A stretch of DNA of 64,000 bases, from NCBI GenBank assembly GCA_021325095.1, contig JAJPHV010000015.1, positions 1-64,000 of the forward strand. Reading direction: 5' to 3'. This DNA comes from Chloroflexota bacterium (GTDB taxonomy: Bacteria; Chloroflexota; Anaerolineae; Aggregatilineales; UBA2796). The notes under the pieces were generated by a model. The model was not told the DNA's origin. It ran no database searches and was given only the letters and a program-made list of their open reading frames with translations. Every line of letters begins with the position of its first letter. Position 1 is the stretch's first letter. Below, one piece after another: positions 27,339-35,764 of this stretch. The translations under genes and the position numbers were made by a program.

Positions 27339-27550
27339 GGTAGCTTCCGCGTGAATACGCCTCTGAATCAGTCGATGAGCATCGCTAACGTTTCCCTAGT
27401 ATAAAGCGCATAACGGCAAAAAAAGCAAGCGCAAGGTCTTGAGGCCGGCCAGAGGCAAACGAAGTGCTTCGCCAGTCCTGCTCGTCCAGAATGAGGAAGT
27501 ATCGGGGTTGAGGTGACTTTGAAAGTGCCTGGGGAGGGCAAGGGGTGGTT

Positions 27551-27573
27551 GGTGCGGCGTATTCTGCCGCACC
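27551..27573. terminator. 8-bp hairpin just after the small secreted-peptide gene
   Basis: GGTGCGGC and GCCGCACC flank a 7-base loop. The hairpin lies 12 bases past the stop of the minus-strand 55-residue gene. The strong GC stem suits a terminator, but no T-run follows, so a stability hairpin is equally possible. Confidence 0.45.
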
Positions 27574-27584
27574 AGCCAGGCGGA

Positions 27585-27752
27585 TCAGCCGGGTGGCGGG
27601 CTGATCGGCAGGGGCAGCGGATCGGCGGGGGTGGTGTAGGCCGAGTGGGCGTCGATGAAAGAGGCCCTTTGCGGCGTCGCGGCGCGCAGTCCCAGAGCGG
27701 TCAACACCAGGATAGCCAGCACAGCGATGGTAACAGCTTTGCGTTTAAGCAT
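27585..27752 (-). CDS. Small secreted or membrane-tethered peptide, 55 residues
   Basis: The product begins MLKRKAVTIAVLAILVLTAL, a clear signal/anchor segment with a positive N-terminus, followed by a 30-residue Pro-rich tail ending PLPISPPPG. GGA/GAGG (minus strand) sits about 10 bases upstream of the ATG at 27752, and a hairpin follows the stop. I recognise no family. The combination of ribosome binding site, signal sequence, structured leader and downstream hairpin supports a real gene. Confidence 0.6.
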   Translation of the reverse strand: MLKRKAVTIAVLAILVLTALGLRAATPQRASFIDAHSAYTTPADPLPLPISPPPG

Positions 27753-27767
27753 GGTACAACATCCTCG

Positions 27768-27868
27768 ACAGGCGAAGCCCCGGCGGGTGGCCGCCCCGCC
27801 GCTGCATCACGGCTTGCGAAGCGATAGCAGCTATCGGGGATCAGTCTGCGGACCTGCGCCTGGCCTGT
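27768..27868 (-). ncRNA. Structured leader RNA candidate of the small peptide gene
   Basis: On the minus strand ACAGGC at the 5' end pairs with GCCTGT 90 bases later. Inside are a CGATAG/CTATCG hairpin and a GGCGGG/CCCGCC hairpin. The whole lies directly in front of the ribosome binding site of the small-peptide gene. The three-helix layout resembles riboswitches such as the c-di-GMP-I class, but the conserved GCAAA and tetraloop signals of that class are not clearly present, so I do not assign a ligand. Confidence 0.4.
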
Positions 27869-28016
27869 AGAGGGTGTTTGAGCCACAAATTGGACATTTT
27901 TGGGACAGGGAGCGCACTCTAACGCACTTCTTGTGTTATCTTTACGGCATTTATATAGGGAGATCGGATGATGGTTGGAGGCGTGAAGTGCAGATCGTGG
28001 AATACAAGGAGTAGCT

Positions 28017-29183
28017 ATGAGATATTCATCAATTGGCGCACGGCTGGCTGTGCTTGGTGTCTTTTTGTGCGGGCTGCTGATCGGTGCGCTGATTATCACT
28101 GACTGGCTGGTGCTGCCGCGTGCGTCCTTTGTGGCGGCACAGGGCGTACCCACGGCAGTGCCTACGCCGACCTTGCCACCGGACACCGTATTCGCCCAGG
28201 TCGAGGCGATGGATCAGGTCATGACCAACCTGTACCAGCGAGTCAGCCCCTCGGTGGTACACATCACCAGCCGGTTGCAGACCGTAGACTTCTTTTATGG
28301 GGTTGTGCCGAGCGAAGGCACAGGATCGGGTTTTGTCTATGATACGAACGGGCACATCGTGACGAACAATCACGTTGTCGCGGGGGCAAACGAGGTGGAT
28401 GTGCTGCTGGCGAATGGTACCTCACTCCCGGCAGAGGTGGTCGGCGTGGACGAATACTACGATCTGGCCGTCATTCACATTGATGCGCCCGCCAATGCCC
28501 TGACGCCGCTGGAACTGGGCGACTCGTCCACTTTGAAAGTCGGCCAGCGTGTGGTCGCCATCGGCAACCCGTTCGGCCTGGATCGTACTCTGACCAGTGG
28601 GCTGGTTAGCGCCCTGGGACGCCAGGTCCAAACGAACAACAATTCCGTCATCGGCGAGGCAATCCAGACTGACGCGGCCATCAACCCCGGCAATTCAGGC
28701 GGGCCGCTGCTGAACCTGCGCGGGCAGGTGATCGGCATCAACACGGCCATCAACTCCCCGTCGGGCGGCTCAGTCGGTATCGGCTTCGCTGTCCCGGTGG
28801 ATGTAGTCAAGCGCGTCGTGCCCAGCCTGATCAGCACAGGCCGCTACCCGCACCCGTCGCTGGGGGTTGAAACGGTGGAACTCGGCACGCAGGTTGCCCC
28901 GCCGAGCAATGGCCCGTCACGGGGCTTGCTGATCGTACAGGTTGCGCCGGGCAGCGCCGGGGCCAAAGCTGGCTTGCGGGCCGCTCAGATCGCCCTTCAG
29001 CGCCGACGCTACGTGATTACCGGCGGAGACATTATCACGAAGGTCGGGGACAAAGCCGTCGCCACGCGCACCGATTTACAGTTGGCGTTGGAGGAACGCT
29101 ATCGACCTGGCGATACCGTCCAGTTGACTGTGGTTCGGAACGGGCAAACCATCACGGTTTCTGCGACACTGGATGAACAATAG
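28017..29183 (+). CDS. HtrA/DegP-like serine protease with PDZ domain
   Basis: This 388-residue protein has an N-terminal anchor (residues 10-30) followed by a Thr/Pro-rich linker. The trypsin-like domain has its triad at His119 (TNNHVVAG), Asp149 (YYDLAVIHI) and Ser227 (NPGNSGGPLL). A single PDZ domain fills residues about 290-385. It is membrane-tethered outside the cell and serves envelope protein quality control. AAGGAG lies 6 bases before the start at 28017. A hairpin terminator at 29206-29250 follows. Confidence 0.94.
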   Translation: MRYSSIGARLAVLGVFLCGLLIGALIITDWLVLPRASFVAAQGVPTAVPTPTLPPDTVFAQVEAMDQVMTNLYQRVSPSVVHITSRLQTVDFFYGVVPSEGTGSGFVYDTNGHIVTNNHVVAGANEVDVLLANGTSLPAEVVGVDEYYDLAVIHIDAPANALTPLELGDSSTLKVGQRVVAIGNPFGLDRTLTSGLVSALGRQVQTNNNSVIGEAIQTDAAINPGNSGGPLLNLRGQVIGINTAINSPSGGSVGIGFAVPVDVVKRVVPSLISTGRYPHPSLGVETVELGTQVAPPSNGPSRGLLIVQVAPGSAGAKAGLRAAQIALQRRRYVITGGDIITKVGDKAVATRTDLQLALEERYRPGDTVQLTVVRNGQTITVSATLDEQ

Positions 29184-29205
29184 TCCCCAATCAGGCACAG
29201 AGGAA

Positions 29206-29250
29206 AAGGCTGAATCTTGGGCTGGCATAGAGCCTCGGAGATTCAGCCTT
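29206..29250. terminator. Bidirectional hairpin between convergent genes
   Basis: AAGGCTGAATC and GATTCAGCCTT form a perfect 11-bp stem with a 23-base loop that can fold further (GGCT/AGCC). It lies between the convergent htrA-like gene and the kinase gene at 29294. The A- and T-ended stem in both directions fits a shared terminator. Confidence 0.65.
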
Positions 29251-29293
29251 GCAGCTATGACGATGCGCCGTGCGCTGGACGTGCCTTCCTCGT

Positions 29294-30958
29294 TTATTTC
29301 CGTTCGGCGACAGGTAAACACACCGTAAATTCAGTGAAAACGCCTGGCTCGCTTCTCACCTCGATTTGCCCGCCGTGCCCCTCGATGATGCTGTACGTCA
29401 CGGACAGACCCAGGCCGGTGCCATCGGGTTTAGTCGTGAAGAACGGATCAAACACTTTCGGCAGTTCGTCGGCCTGGATACCCGTTCCCGTATCGCGCAC
29501 CTTCAGGATAACGGCGTCGGAAGCGTCCTCGGTGTGGATGGTCAGCTCTCCGCCGCCGGGCATGGCCTCCATCGCATTCACCACCAGATTCAAGATGACC
29601 TGCTTCAACTGATCGGCGCTGCCCAGAACCGCACGTCTGGCCGTCAGCGCGGTCTGCACCTTGACGTGAGCATGTTCAAGCTGCTTCCCGGCCAGGGTAA
29701 GCACTTCGCGTACCAGTTCGTTCGGGTTCACCGCTTTGAGTTCCACCTGGGCAGGCCGTGCAAAGTCCAGCAACCGGCTGACAATGCCCTCAATGCGCTG
29801 CACATCCTGCTTGGCGAAATCCAGCAGTTCCCGATCCACCGGGCGCTGCTCGTCCAGGTCTTCGAGGGCCATTTCCAGATTGGTCTGGATGGCCTGCAAG
29901 GGGTTATTGACCTCGTGGGCGACACCCGCCGCCAGCGTCCCCAATGCCGCCAGTTTTTCGGCGCGTACCAACTGGGCCTGTGCCGATTGCAGCGCAGCAG
30001 TGCGCGCCTCGACCATGCTTTCCAGCCCGTCGGCATAGCCGCGCAGTTCCGTGTAAAGCTGCGCATTGCGGATCGCCAGCGCGGCCTGCTCGGCAATCGA
30101 GCGCAGCACACGCAAATGGCCCTCCGAGAAGTGGCCGGGCCTGCTGTCGCCCAGGGCCAGTACGCCCAGAATCTGGCCGTGGTGCTTGAACGGCGCGGCG
30201 ATCCCGGCGACGCACGGGCCGTCGTCAAAGATGCGTGGAACCGTCTGTGCCTCGCCCGCGCTGGCGACGAGCATCGCCTCACCGCTGTCCAGCACGTGCC
30301 CGGGCAGCGTGTCCGGCAGCGAGAGCGCATTGACCTGGGGTTCGGCGCTGTGCCATCCCCGACTGCGCACCAGGCCCGGCTGCCGCTGCGGGTTCAGAAT
30401 GATCAACAACGCGCTGTCCGAAGGCAGGCGCTCGCAGGTGGCGTCCAGAATGCGATCCGCCAGTTCGTCCAGCGCCAGTTCCTCGTTGAGAATACTGCCG
30501 ATGCGCACCAGCGCTTCCAGTTCTTCCGTCCGCTGCTTCAGCCGCTCCTCGAGATGATAGGCCCGTATCTTGTTGCGGACGCGGGCGACCAGTTCGCTGG
30601 TATTGAACGGCTTGCGCTGGTAATCGTCTGCGCCCAGGCCAAGCCCGCGTGCCACGTCCTGCGGGTCGCGCGCTGCCGCCGTCACGACGATAATCGGGAT
30701 GCTTTCCGTGCTTCTATCCTCACGCAAGAGCTTGACCGCCTCGAAGCCGTCGATGCCGGGCATCTGGATATCCATCAGGATCAGGTCGGGGTGCAGCGCT
30801 CTGGCTCTCTCGATGGCTTTCACACCATTATCAACGGTTTCTACCCGATAGCCTTCGCGTTCAAACACGCGCTTGAGAAGCATCTGGGCGTAATATTCGT
30901 CGTCCGCGACCAGGATCAGCGGGCTGGTCTGTGGGTCAAAGGTTTCGTTGGCGTTCAT
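29294..30958 (-). CDS. Hybrid histidine kinase, REC-GAF-HisKA-HATPase
   Basis: This 554-residue cytoplasmic protein has an N-terminal receiver domain (DDE at 19-21, Asp63 in MDIQMPG, Lys in QRKPF). A short coiled coil follows, then a GAF domain (about 150-310) and a second coiled coil. The transmitter has His348 in AGVAHEVNNPL, the N-box NLVVNAMEAMPGGG, DTGTGI and GTGLGLS. The sequence around the His is of the NtrB type. It is an orphan kinase: the nearest same-strand genes are far away. Confidence 0.93.
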   Translation of the reverse strand: MNANETFDPQTSPLILVADDEYYAQMLLKRVFEREGYRVETVDNGVKAIERARALHPDLILMDIQMPGIDGFEAVKLLREDRSTESIPIIVVTAAARDPQDVARGLGLGADDYQRKPFNTSELVARVRNKIRAYHLEERLKQRTEELEALVRIGSILNEELALDELADRILDATCERLPSDSALLIILNPQRQPGLVRSRGWHSAEPQVNALSLPDTLPGHVLDSGEAMLVASAGEAQTVPRIFDDGPCVAGIAAPFKHHGQILGVLALGDSRPGHFSEGHLRVLRSIAEQAALAIRNAQLYTELRGYADGLESMVEARTAALQSAQAQLVRAEKLAALGTLAAGVAHEVNNPLQAIQTNLEMALEDLDEQRPVDRELLDFAKQDVQRIEGIVSRLLDFARPAQVELKAVNPNELVREVLTLAGKQLEHAHVKVQTALTARRAVLGSADQLKQVILNLVVNAMEAMPGGGELTIHTEDASDAVILKVRDTGTGIQADELPKVFDPFFTTKPDGTGLGLSVTYSIIEGHGGQIEVRSEPGVFTEFTVCLPVAERK

Positions 30959-31072
30959 CGATCACTCTAGTGGTCAGACCGTATTAATTCAGACGGCATT
31001 CAGACATAGGCGCGGATCATGCCACGTGCTACAATCCCGGTATCACTCCTAATTGTAAACGAGTTGGGGCGG

Positions 31073-32302
31073 ATGAGAACAAACTTGAGGCAAAGACGCG
31101 CGGTACTCACGGCGATGGTGCGCGGCATATTTATGGGTGTAGCCATCGGGTCGATTTTTATGGCGGGTTTTCTGTTCCGGGGCGCGATCTCGCCCGTAGC
31201 GGCCAGCCTGCTCACCCCGACTGTGCTGGCCCCGGTCAGCCAGGTCGGGCAATACCCACTGCTGACCCAGACGCAGATTCTGTTGAACGAAAATTATCTG
31301 CGCGACCAGCCCCCGCAAAAGCAGCTTGAATATGCGGCCATTCGCGGTCTGCTGTCTGCGCTGAACGATAAGTATACCTTTCTGGTCGATCCCCCCGTCG
31401 CCCACAGCGAATCGGACGTGCTGGCCGGGCAATATGGTGGCATCGGCGTCCAGGTCAAACGCGACGAACAGGGTAACTTTGTCCTGTATCCTTTTCAGGA
31501 CGGCCCGGCAGCCAGAGCCGGGGTCATGGATGGTGACATTCTGTTGCAAGTGAACGGCAAAGACGTGCCACTCAGCACCCAGCAGGACGCGGTTGATCAG
31601 ATGTTGCGCGGCGAGGTGAAGAACGACAACGGCGTCCAGATTCGCATCAAGCGTCCTCCGAAGGGCGAGGAGAAAGACTTCAGCATCGTCTTCCAGGTCA
31701 TCGAAGTGCCCTCGGTGGTGTGGCGCGTGCTGGCCGAGGAACCGGCCTTTGGTTATATCCAGATTCTGCGCTTCACGAACCGCACGCCCTCCGAAGTCCA
31801 GAAGGCGGTGGCCGAACTGAAAAGCAAAGACGTGCGGGCGCTCGTGCTTGACTTGCGCAATAACCCTGGTGGGCTGTTACAGGAATCCGTCAAGGTGGCC
31901 GGGCAGTTCATTGATGGTGGCATTATTCTCTATGAGAAGACACGCAGTGGTGAAAAACCCTATGAAGCGGATAAAGCCGATTTCCTGACCGACCTGCCAA
32001 TGGTGGTGCTGGTCAACCAGGGGACGGCCAGCGCTGCTGAACTGGTCGCCGGGGCGCTCCAGGATCGCAAGCGCGCCATCCTGATCGGGCAGCAGACTTA
32101 TGGCAAAGGCTCCGTCCAGTTGATCTTCGGGCTGGCCGATCAGTCCTCACTGCACATCACGACGGCGGAATGGTTCCCGCCCAGCAAGACGCCGCTGGAT
32201 GGCAAAGGGATCACGCCAGACATCCCGATGATCCCTGACCAGAACGGGCGCGATGTCGAACTGGGTGAGGCCGTGCGCTATCTGCGCAATCATAAATCCT
32301 GA
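31073..32302 (+). CDS. S41 C-terminal processing protease (copy 1)
   Basis: This 409-residue protease has an N-terminal anchor (about residues 14-38), a PDZ domain (about 120-200, GGIGVQVKRDEQGNF and GVMDGDILLQVNG) and the S41 catalytic core. Ser320 lies in GTASAAELVAGAL and Lys345 in TYGKGSVQ, the usual Ser-Lys dyad. It degrades or trims envelope proteins at the C-terminus. A TACAAT box at 31030 would place the transcript start near 31042, which favours the ATG at 31073 over that at 31019. A second copy follows 21 bases later. Confidence 0.92.
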   Translation: MRTNLRQRRAVLTAMVRGIFMGVAIGSIFMAGFLFRGAISPVAASLLTPTVLAPVSQVGQYPLLTQTQILLNENYLRDQPPQKQLEYAAIRGLLSALNDKYTFLVDPPVAHSESDVLAGQYGGIGVQVKRDEQGNFVLYPFQDGPAARAGVMDGDILLQVNGKDVPLSTQQDAVDQMLRGEVKNDNGVQIRIKRPPKGEEKDFSIVFQVIEVPSVVWRVLAEEPAFGYIQILRFTNRTPSEVQKAVAELKSKDVRALVLDLRNNPGGLLQESVKVAGQFIDGGIILYEKTRSGEKPYEADKADFLTDLPMVVLVNQGTASAAELVAGALQDRKRAILIGQQTYGKGSVQLIFGLADQSSLHITTAEWFPPSKTPLDGKGITPDIPMIPDQNGRDVELGEAVRYLRNHKS

Positions 32303-32323
32303 CTGGGAAGCGGTAGGTGAAGT

Positions 32324-33517
32324 ATGAGATACGAAAATGCGCCGGATCGCGTGCTGATTCCGAGGAGTGTGGTTGTCGTCGTTCTGGCGGCGCTGCTGGT
32401 GACAGCCTTCGGGTCATTTGTGGCCGGATACCTGGTGGCGACGGGCAGTAATCGCACCCCACCGGGCATGAAGGTGTTTTGGGAAGCATGGAACCTGGCC
32501 GACAGTGAATTTTACTACGACAAGCCGAGCGACCAGGAGCGCATCTACGGCGCGATACGCGGAATGCTGGCGACCTACCAGGACCCATTCACTGCCTTTG
32601 CACCGCCAGAGGCCGCCGCCGCCGACAACCAGCTTATGCAGGGCGAATCGGGCGGGATTGGGGCGCGGATCGGGGTCAATAAAGAGGGCCAACTGGTCGT
32701 GACTGAAGCCATGATCGGCAAGCCCGCTGCCCTGGCCGGCGTGCGGAACGGCGATATTATCACAGCAGTGGACGGCCAGGCGATCAAAGACCTGGCGCTC
32801 ACTGAGGCTGTGCGCAAGATACGCGGGCCGATTGGCACATCCGTTCAGTTGACACTCAAGCGCTCTGGCCGTCCCGATTTGTTCACCGTGTCGGTGACGC
32901 GCCAGCAGATCAACGTGTATGGGAAGATGCTTCCCGGCAACATTGCCTATATCTCGCTGGCGCTGTTCAGCCGCACCGCACCCGATGAGGTGAAGAGTGA
33001 GCTTGAACGACTGTTGAAAGAAAGGCCGCGCGCGCTGATCTTTGACCTGCGCGGCAACCCCGGCGGCTATCTGGACGAGGCGCTCAAGGTGGCCGATCTA
33101 TTCCTGAGCGCAGGGCCAATTGCCAGCGAACGAACCAGTGACGGCGACAATCAGAAGTACAGCGCCAAAACGGGCGAAATTGGCGAGCGCATCCCACTGG
33201 TGGTGTTGGTCGATAAAGCCAGTGCCAGCGCCGCCGAGATCGTGGCCGGAGCGCTGCAAGACCGCCAGCGCGCTATCCTGATCGGACAGCAGACCTACGG
33301 CAAAGGCTCGGTGCAGAATCTGCACACCCTGAGCGATGGCTCGGAACTGCGCGTGACGCACGGGGCATGGTACACGCCCAACGAAACACCCATCCAGCGC
33401 AACGGGCAACACATTGGGCTGACGCCCAACATTGTCGTGACCGTGCCGGAAACGCTCGATCTGGGTCAGGACCCGATCCTGGACGCGGCGCTGGGCTACA
33501 TTCAGTCCATCTTCTGA
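32324..33517 (+). CDS. S41 C-terminal processing protease (copy 2)
   Basis: This 397-residue paralog of the preceding protease has the same layout: N-terminal anchor (residues 14-40), PDZ domain (GGIGARIGVNKEG, GVRNGDIITAVDG) and catalytic Ser302 (KASASAAEIVAGAL) with Lys327 (TYGKGSVQ). The two copies are clearly diverged in the PDZ and C-terminal parts, which suggests different substrates after an old tandem duplication. smpB begins 21 bases after its stop. Confidence 0.92.
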   Translation: MRYENAPDRVLIPRSVVVVVLAALLVTAFGSFVAGYLVATGSNRTPPGMKVFWEAWNLADSEFYYDKPSDQERIYGAIRGMLATYQDPFTAFAPPEAAAADNQLMQGESGGIGARIGVNKEGQLVVTEAMIGKPAALAGVRNGDIITAVDGQAIKDLALTEAVRKIRGPIGTSVQLTLKRSGRPDLFTVSVTRQQINVYGKMLPGNIAYISLALFSRTAPDEVKSELERLLKERPRALIFDLRGNPGGYLDEALKVADLFLSAGPIASERTSDGDNQKYSAKTGEIGERIPLVVLVDKASASAAEIVAGALQDRQRAILIGQQTYGKGSVQNLHTLSDGSELRVTHGAWYTPNETPIQRNGQHIGLTPNIVVTVPETLDLGQDPILDAALGYIQSIF

Positions 33518-33538
33518 GCGACGGAGCGCACAGACAGC

Positions 33539-34009
33539 ATGAGCGCACACAGTGATCGTCAGATCGTGGCGACCAACCGCAAAGCCCACCACGACTATAC
33601 GCTGGAAGACTCGATTGAGGCCGGCCTGGTGCTGACCGGCTCAGAGATCAAGTCCATCCGCGACCACCGGGTAAATCTCAAAGATGGCTACGTCTCAGAG
33701 CAGAACGGCGAGTTGTGGCTGATGAACGTCCACATTTCGGAGTACGATCAGGCCAGCCGGTTCGGGCATGATCCGCTGCGCCCGCGCAAGCTGCTGCTGC
33801 ACAAGAAGGAGATCGCCCGCCTGATCACGCGGATGCGCGAGCGCGGCTATACCATCGTGCCGACGTTGATGTACCTGAAAAATGGTCGCGCCAAAGTCGA
33901 GATTGCGGTAGCGCGTGGCAAACGCCAGTTCGACAAGCGCGCTGCCATCTCGGAACGCGACACCCGACGCGATATTGAGCGCGCGCTTAAGGAGCGGGAT
34001 CGAGGGTAG
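33539..34009 (+). CDS. SsrA-binding protein SmpB
   Basis: This 156-residue protein binds tmRNA and brings it to stalled ribosomes. Family motifs are NRKAHHDYTLEDSIEAGLVLTGSEIKSIR, the KDGYVSEQNGELWLMNVHISEY stretch, and the basic tail KRAAISERDTRRDIERALKERD that enters the decoding centre. It is probably co-transcribed with the two S41 proteases. No tmRNA gene is visible nearby. Confidence 0.96.
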   Translation: MSAHSDRQIVATNRKAHHDYTLEDSIEAGLVLTGSEIKSIRDHRVNLKDGYVSEQNGELWLMNVHISEYDQASRFGHDPLRPRKLLLHKKEIARLITRMRERGYTIVPTLMYLKNGRAKVEIAVARGKRQFDKRAAISERDTRRDIERALKERDRG

Positions 34010-34021
34010 AGGTCGTCCTAG

Positions 34022-34044
34022 TGGCCCGGTTTTTTCGCGGGCCA
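34022..34044 (+). terminator. Hairpin after smpB
   Basis: TGGCCCG and CGGGCCA form a 7-bp stem around a T-rich loop (GTTTTTTCG), 12 bases after the smpB stop. No separate T-run follows the stem, so the terminator function is probable but not certain. Confidence 0.5.
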
Positions 34045-34087
34045 ATTCGCTGTTCCGTCGATACTATTCACAGGATCACCAGGACCG

Positions 34088-34852
34088 ATGGCAAAAACAC
34101 ATCTCGCGGCAAAGACCAACCTGATTGCCTACAACAATGCGATGTGGTGTGACGCTGTGTGTCGTGCACACGGCATCCCAGGCGAATTTTATCCTCAGCT
34201 CTGGCTGAACCAGGCACACGTTCCAGCCTATTACCCTAATCTGGTGACGCTTTCGGGTGAATCCGGCGCCGAGGAACAACTCCTTGCCATTCAGAGCCTT
34301 GTCGAGGATAGCGCGCTGGCGAGCTTTGCCGTCAAAGACAGCTTCAATACACTCGATTTGACGTCATTCGGATTTCATCCTTTGTTTGAGGCGACGTGGC
34401 TGTGGCGAGCGCCTTCCCGGCCTGGTCCGGGTGATGTACCTGAAGACGTTCAATGGACTATGGTGGCACACCCCCAGGAGCTTGCCTATTGGGAAGCAGC
34501 CTGGGCTACTCTACCCGATAATCAGCAATCGACTCCGGCCCCGCGCGTCTTTTTGCCTCCCCTTCTGGCCGACGAAAATGTTGTTTTTATCGCGGCCTAC
34601 CGCGACGAGCGCATTGTGGGCGGTGCCGTCGCCAATCGCACCGGAGGCGTGGTTGGCCTGTCCAACCAGTTCGCTCCGGGTGGCGAGGCTTTGAGCTTTT
34701 GGGCGGGTTATATTGCAGTCATAACGGAAGTCTTTCCCGACCACGCCATCGTCGGCTATGAACGCGGCGCGGCACTCGAACTGGCGCGGCTGGCCGGTTT
34801 CGAGGCAGTCGCCCCGTTCCGGGTGTGGATCTGTCCTGATGCTGTCCGGTGA
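34088..34852 (+). CDS. Hypothetical protein, possibly GNAT-like acyltransferase
   Basis: This 254-residue protein has a C-terminal half that looks like the end of an N-acetyltransferase fold: AAYRDERIVGGAVANRTGGVVGLSNQF forms the beta4-beta5 part, and IVGYERGAALELARLAGFEAVAPFRVWI resembles the usual last helix and strand. The N-terminal half has no clear match and may be a degenerate second GNAT domain. The acyl-CoA loop is not convincing, so function is left open. AGGA lies just upstream of the start. Confidence 0.6.
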   Translation: MAKTHLAAKTNLIAYNNAMWCDAVCRAHGIPGEFYPQLWLNQAHVPAYYPNLVTLSGESGAEEQLLAIQSLVEDSALASFAVKDSFNTLDLTSFGFHPLFEATWLWRAPSRPGPGDVPEDVQWTMVAHPQELAYWEAAWATLPDNQQSTPAPRVFLPPLLADENVVFIAAYRDERIVGGAVANRTGGVVGLSNQFAPGGEALSFWAGYIAVITEVFPDHAIVGYERGAALELARLAGFEAVAPFRVWICPDAVR

Positions 34853-34948
34853 GGTGAAGGGCGTTTCCCTCCGCGTTGGCTTGACCCTCCGCTCAACCTG
34901 AGAGCCTGCAATGTTGGGCCGTCCTGTTCGAGGCATAGGGGATCGCGT

Positions 34949-35752
34949 ATGAACACCCTGACCGCCATCTGGCCGAGCACGTTGCGCGAGATCAACGACC
35001 TGCCCGAGTCGCAAAAACTCGGCATTTACCGGACGCTCGTACCGGAATGGGTGTTTGTCCGGTTCGGCGTTGACCGGCAAACGCTGACCGTCGATGGCAA
35101 GCCGGCGGTGGAGGTGCGCTGCCCACCCGGCAGCCGCGCTATGGAGCTAACCGTCAAGCACCGCTACGATGCCCAGGACCCGCTGCTCTATTTGCACCTG
35201 GCGGATTCCCTCACCAACCAGTTGCTGGTACTGCTGCTTGTCGTCAACAACCCGGATGCGCCGCGTTTCAACGTGGATGTGGACGAACAGGGCAGGCCGA
35301 CTCATCTGGGCACGACCAGTCGCAACATTCCAGAGGAAATCCGCGCAATGGAATATGGGCTTGCGCCCGGACAGGTGCGGCCCGGAATGCGGGTCTTCCG
35401 TTCCGGCGTTCCGGTCTTCGAGGCGTTTGTGCGCAACATGGGCCACGCGCTGTTCTTTATTGAGCCGTTGGCCTATCACAATGCGATTTCTTTCGAGCGG
35501 TATGGGTTCGCCTACACGACAGGCCGTAAGGCGATGGAGGAAATTCATGCCGGTTTCCAGCCAGGTGGCCCGCTGCACGCCCGCCTGGATGGGTCAACGC
35601 CCTTCCGCCCGCCCGCTGCCTGGAAGTCGATACGTGGGCGCTCCTGGGCGATCCATGATGGGATTCTTGGCAAACCCTTTACCGGCTTTCAGATGTACAA
35701 GCGCATCGGCCACCATGCGGGGGTCAATACTTTTCCTGACGCCGTATGGTGA
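34949..35752 (+). CDS. Hypothetical protein, 267 residues
   Basis: I recognise no family. The protein is soluble and mixed alpha/beta with no signal peptide, a hydrophobic strand LLVLLLVVNN near residue 95 and a conserved-looking C-terminal part rich in aromatic residues, Gly and His (RGRSWAIHDGILGKPFTGFQMYKRIGHHAG). AGGGGAT lies before the start. The next gene, a STAND NTPase, begins 12 bases after its stop, so the two are very likely translated from one transcript. It may supply the effector or signal for the NTPase. Confidence 0.65.
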   Translation: MNTLTAIWPSTLREINDLPESQKLGIYRTLVPEWVFVRFGVDRQTLTVDGKPAVEVRCPPGSRAMELTVKHRYDAQDPLLYLHLADSLTNQLLVLLLVVNNPDAPRFNVDVDEQGRPTHLGTTSRNIPEEIRAMEYGLAPGQVRPGMRVFRSGVPVFEAFVRNMGHALFFIEPLAYHNAISFERYGFAYTTGRKAMEEIHAGFQPGGPLHARLDGSTPFRPPAAWKSIRGRSWAIHDGILGKPFTGFQMYKRIGHHAGVNTFPDAVW

Positions 35753-35764
35753 TCTACTCGATCC

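Larger units (their letters stand above)
27339..28016. other. Divergent intergenic region with a small secreted peptide gene
   Basis: This 678-base gap holds a 55-codon reading frame on the minus strand at 27585-27752, a structured leader at 27768-27868, a hairpin at 27551-27573, and the promoter region of the HtrA gene at 28017. TTGTGT (27931) and TATAGG (27954) with a 17-base spacer are a weak promoter candidate for that gene. The 27339-27550 part shows no gene. Confidence 0.5.

Noticed and set aside
27513-27827. Plus-strand open frame over the small-peptide locus
   Set aside because: It lies antisense to a better supported gene with ribosome binding site and signal peptide, and its sequence is low-complexity Gly/Arg.
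27768-27868. c-di-GMP-I riboswitch assignment
   Set aside because: The overall helices fit, but the conserved GCAAA segments and GNRA tetraloop are not found, so only a generic structured leader is reported.
29366-30970. 534-codon plus-strand frame opposite the hybrid kinase
   Set aside because: It is the antisense of a clear kinase gene and shows no domain; long antisense frames are common at this GC content.
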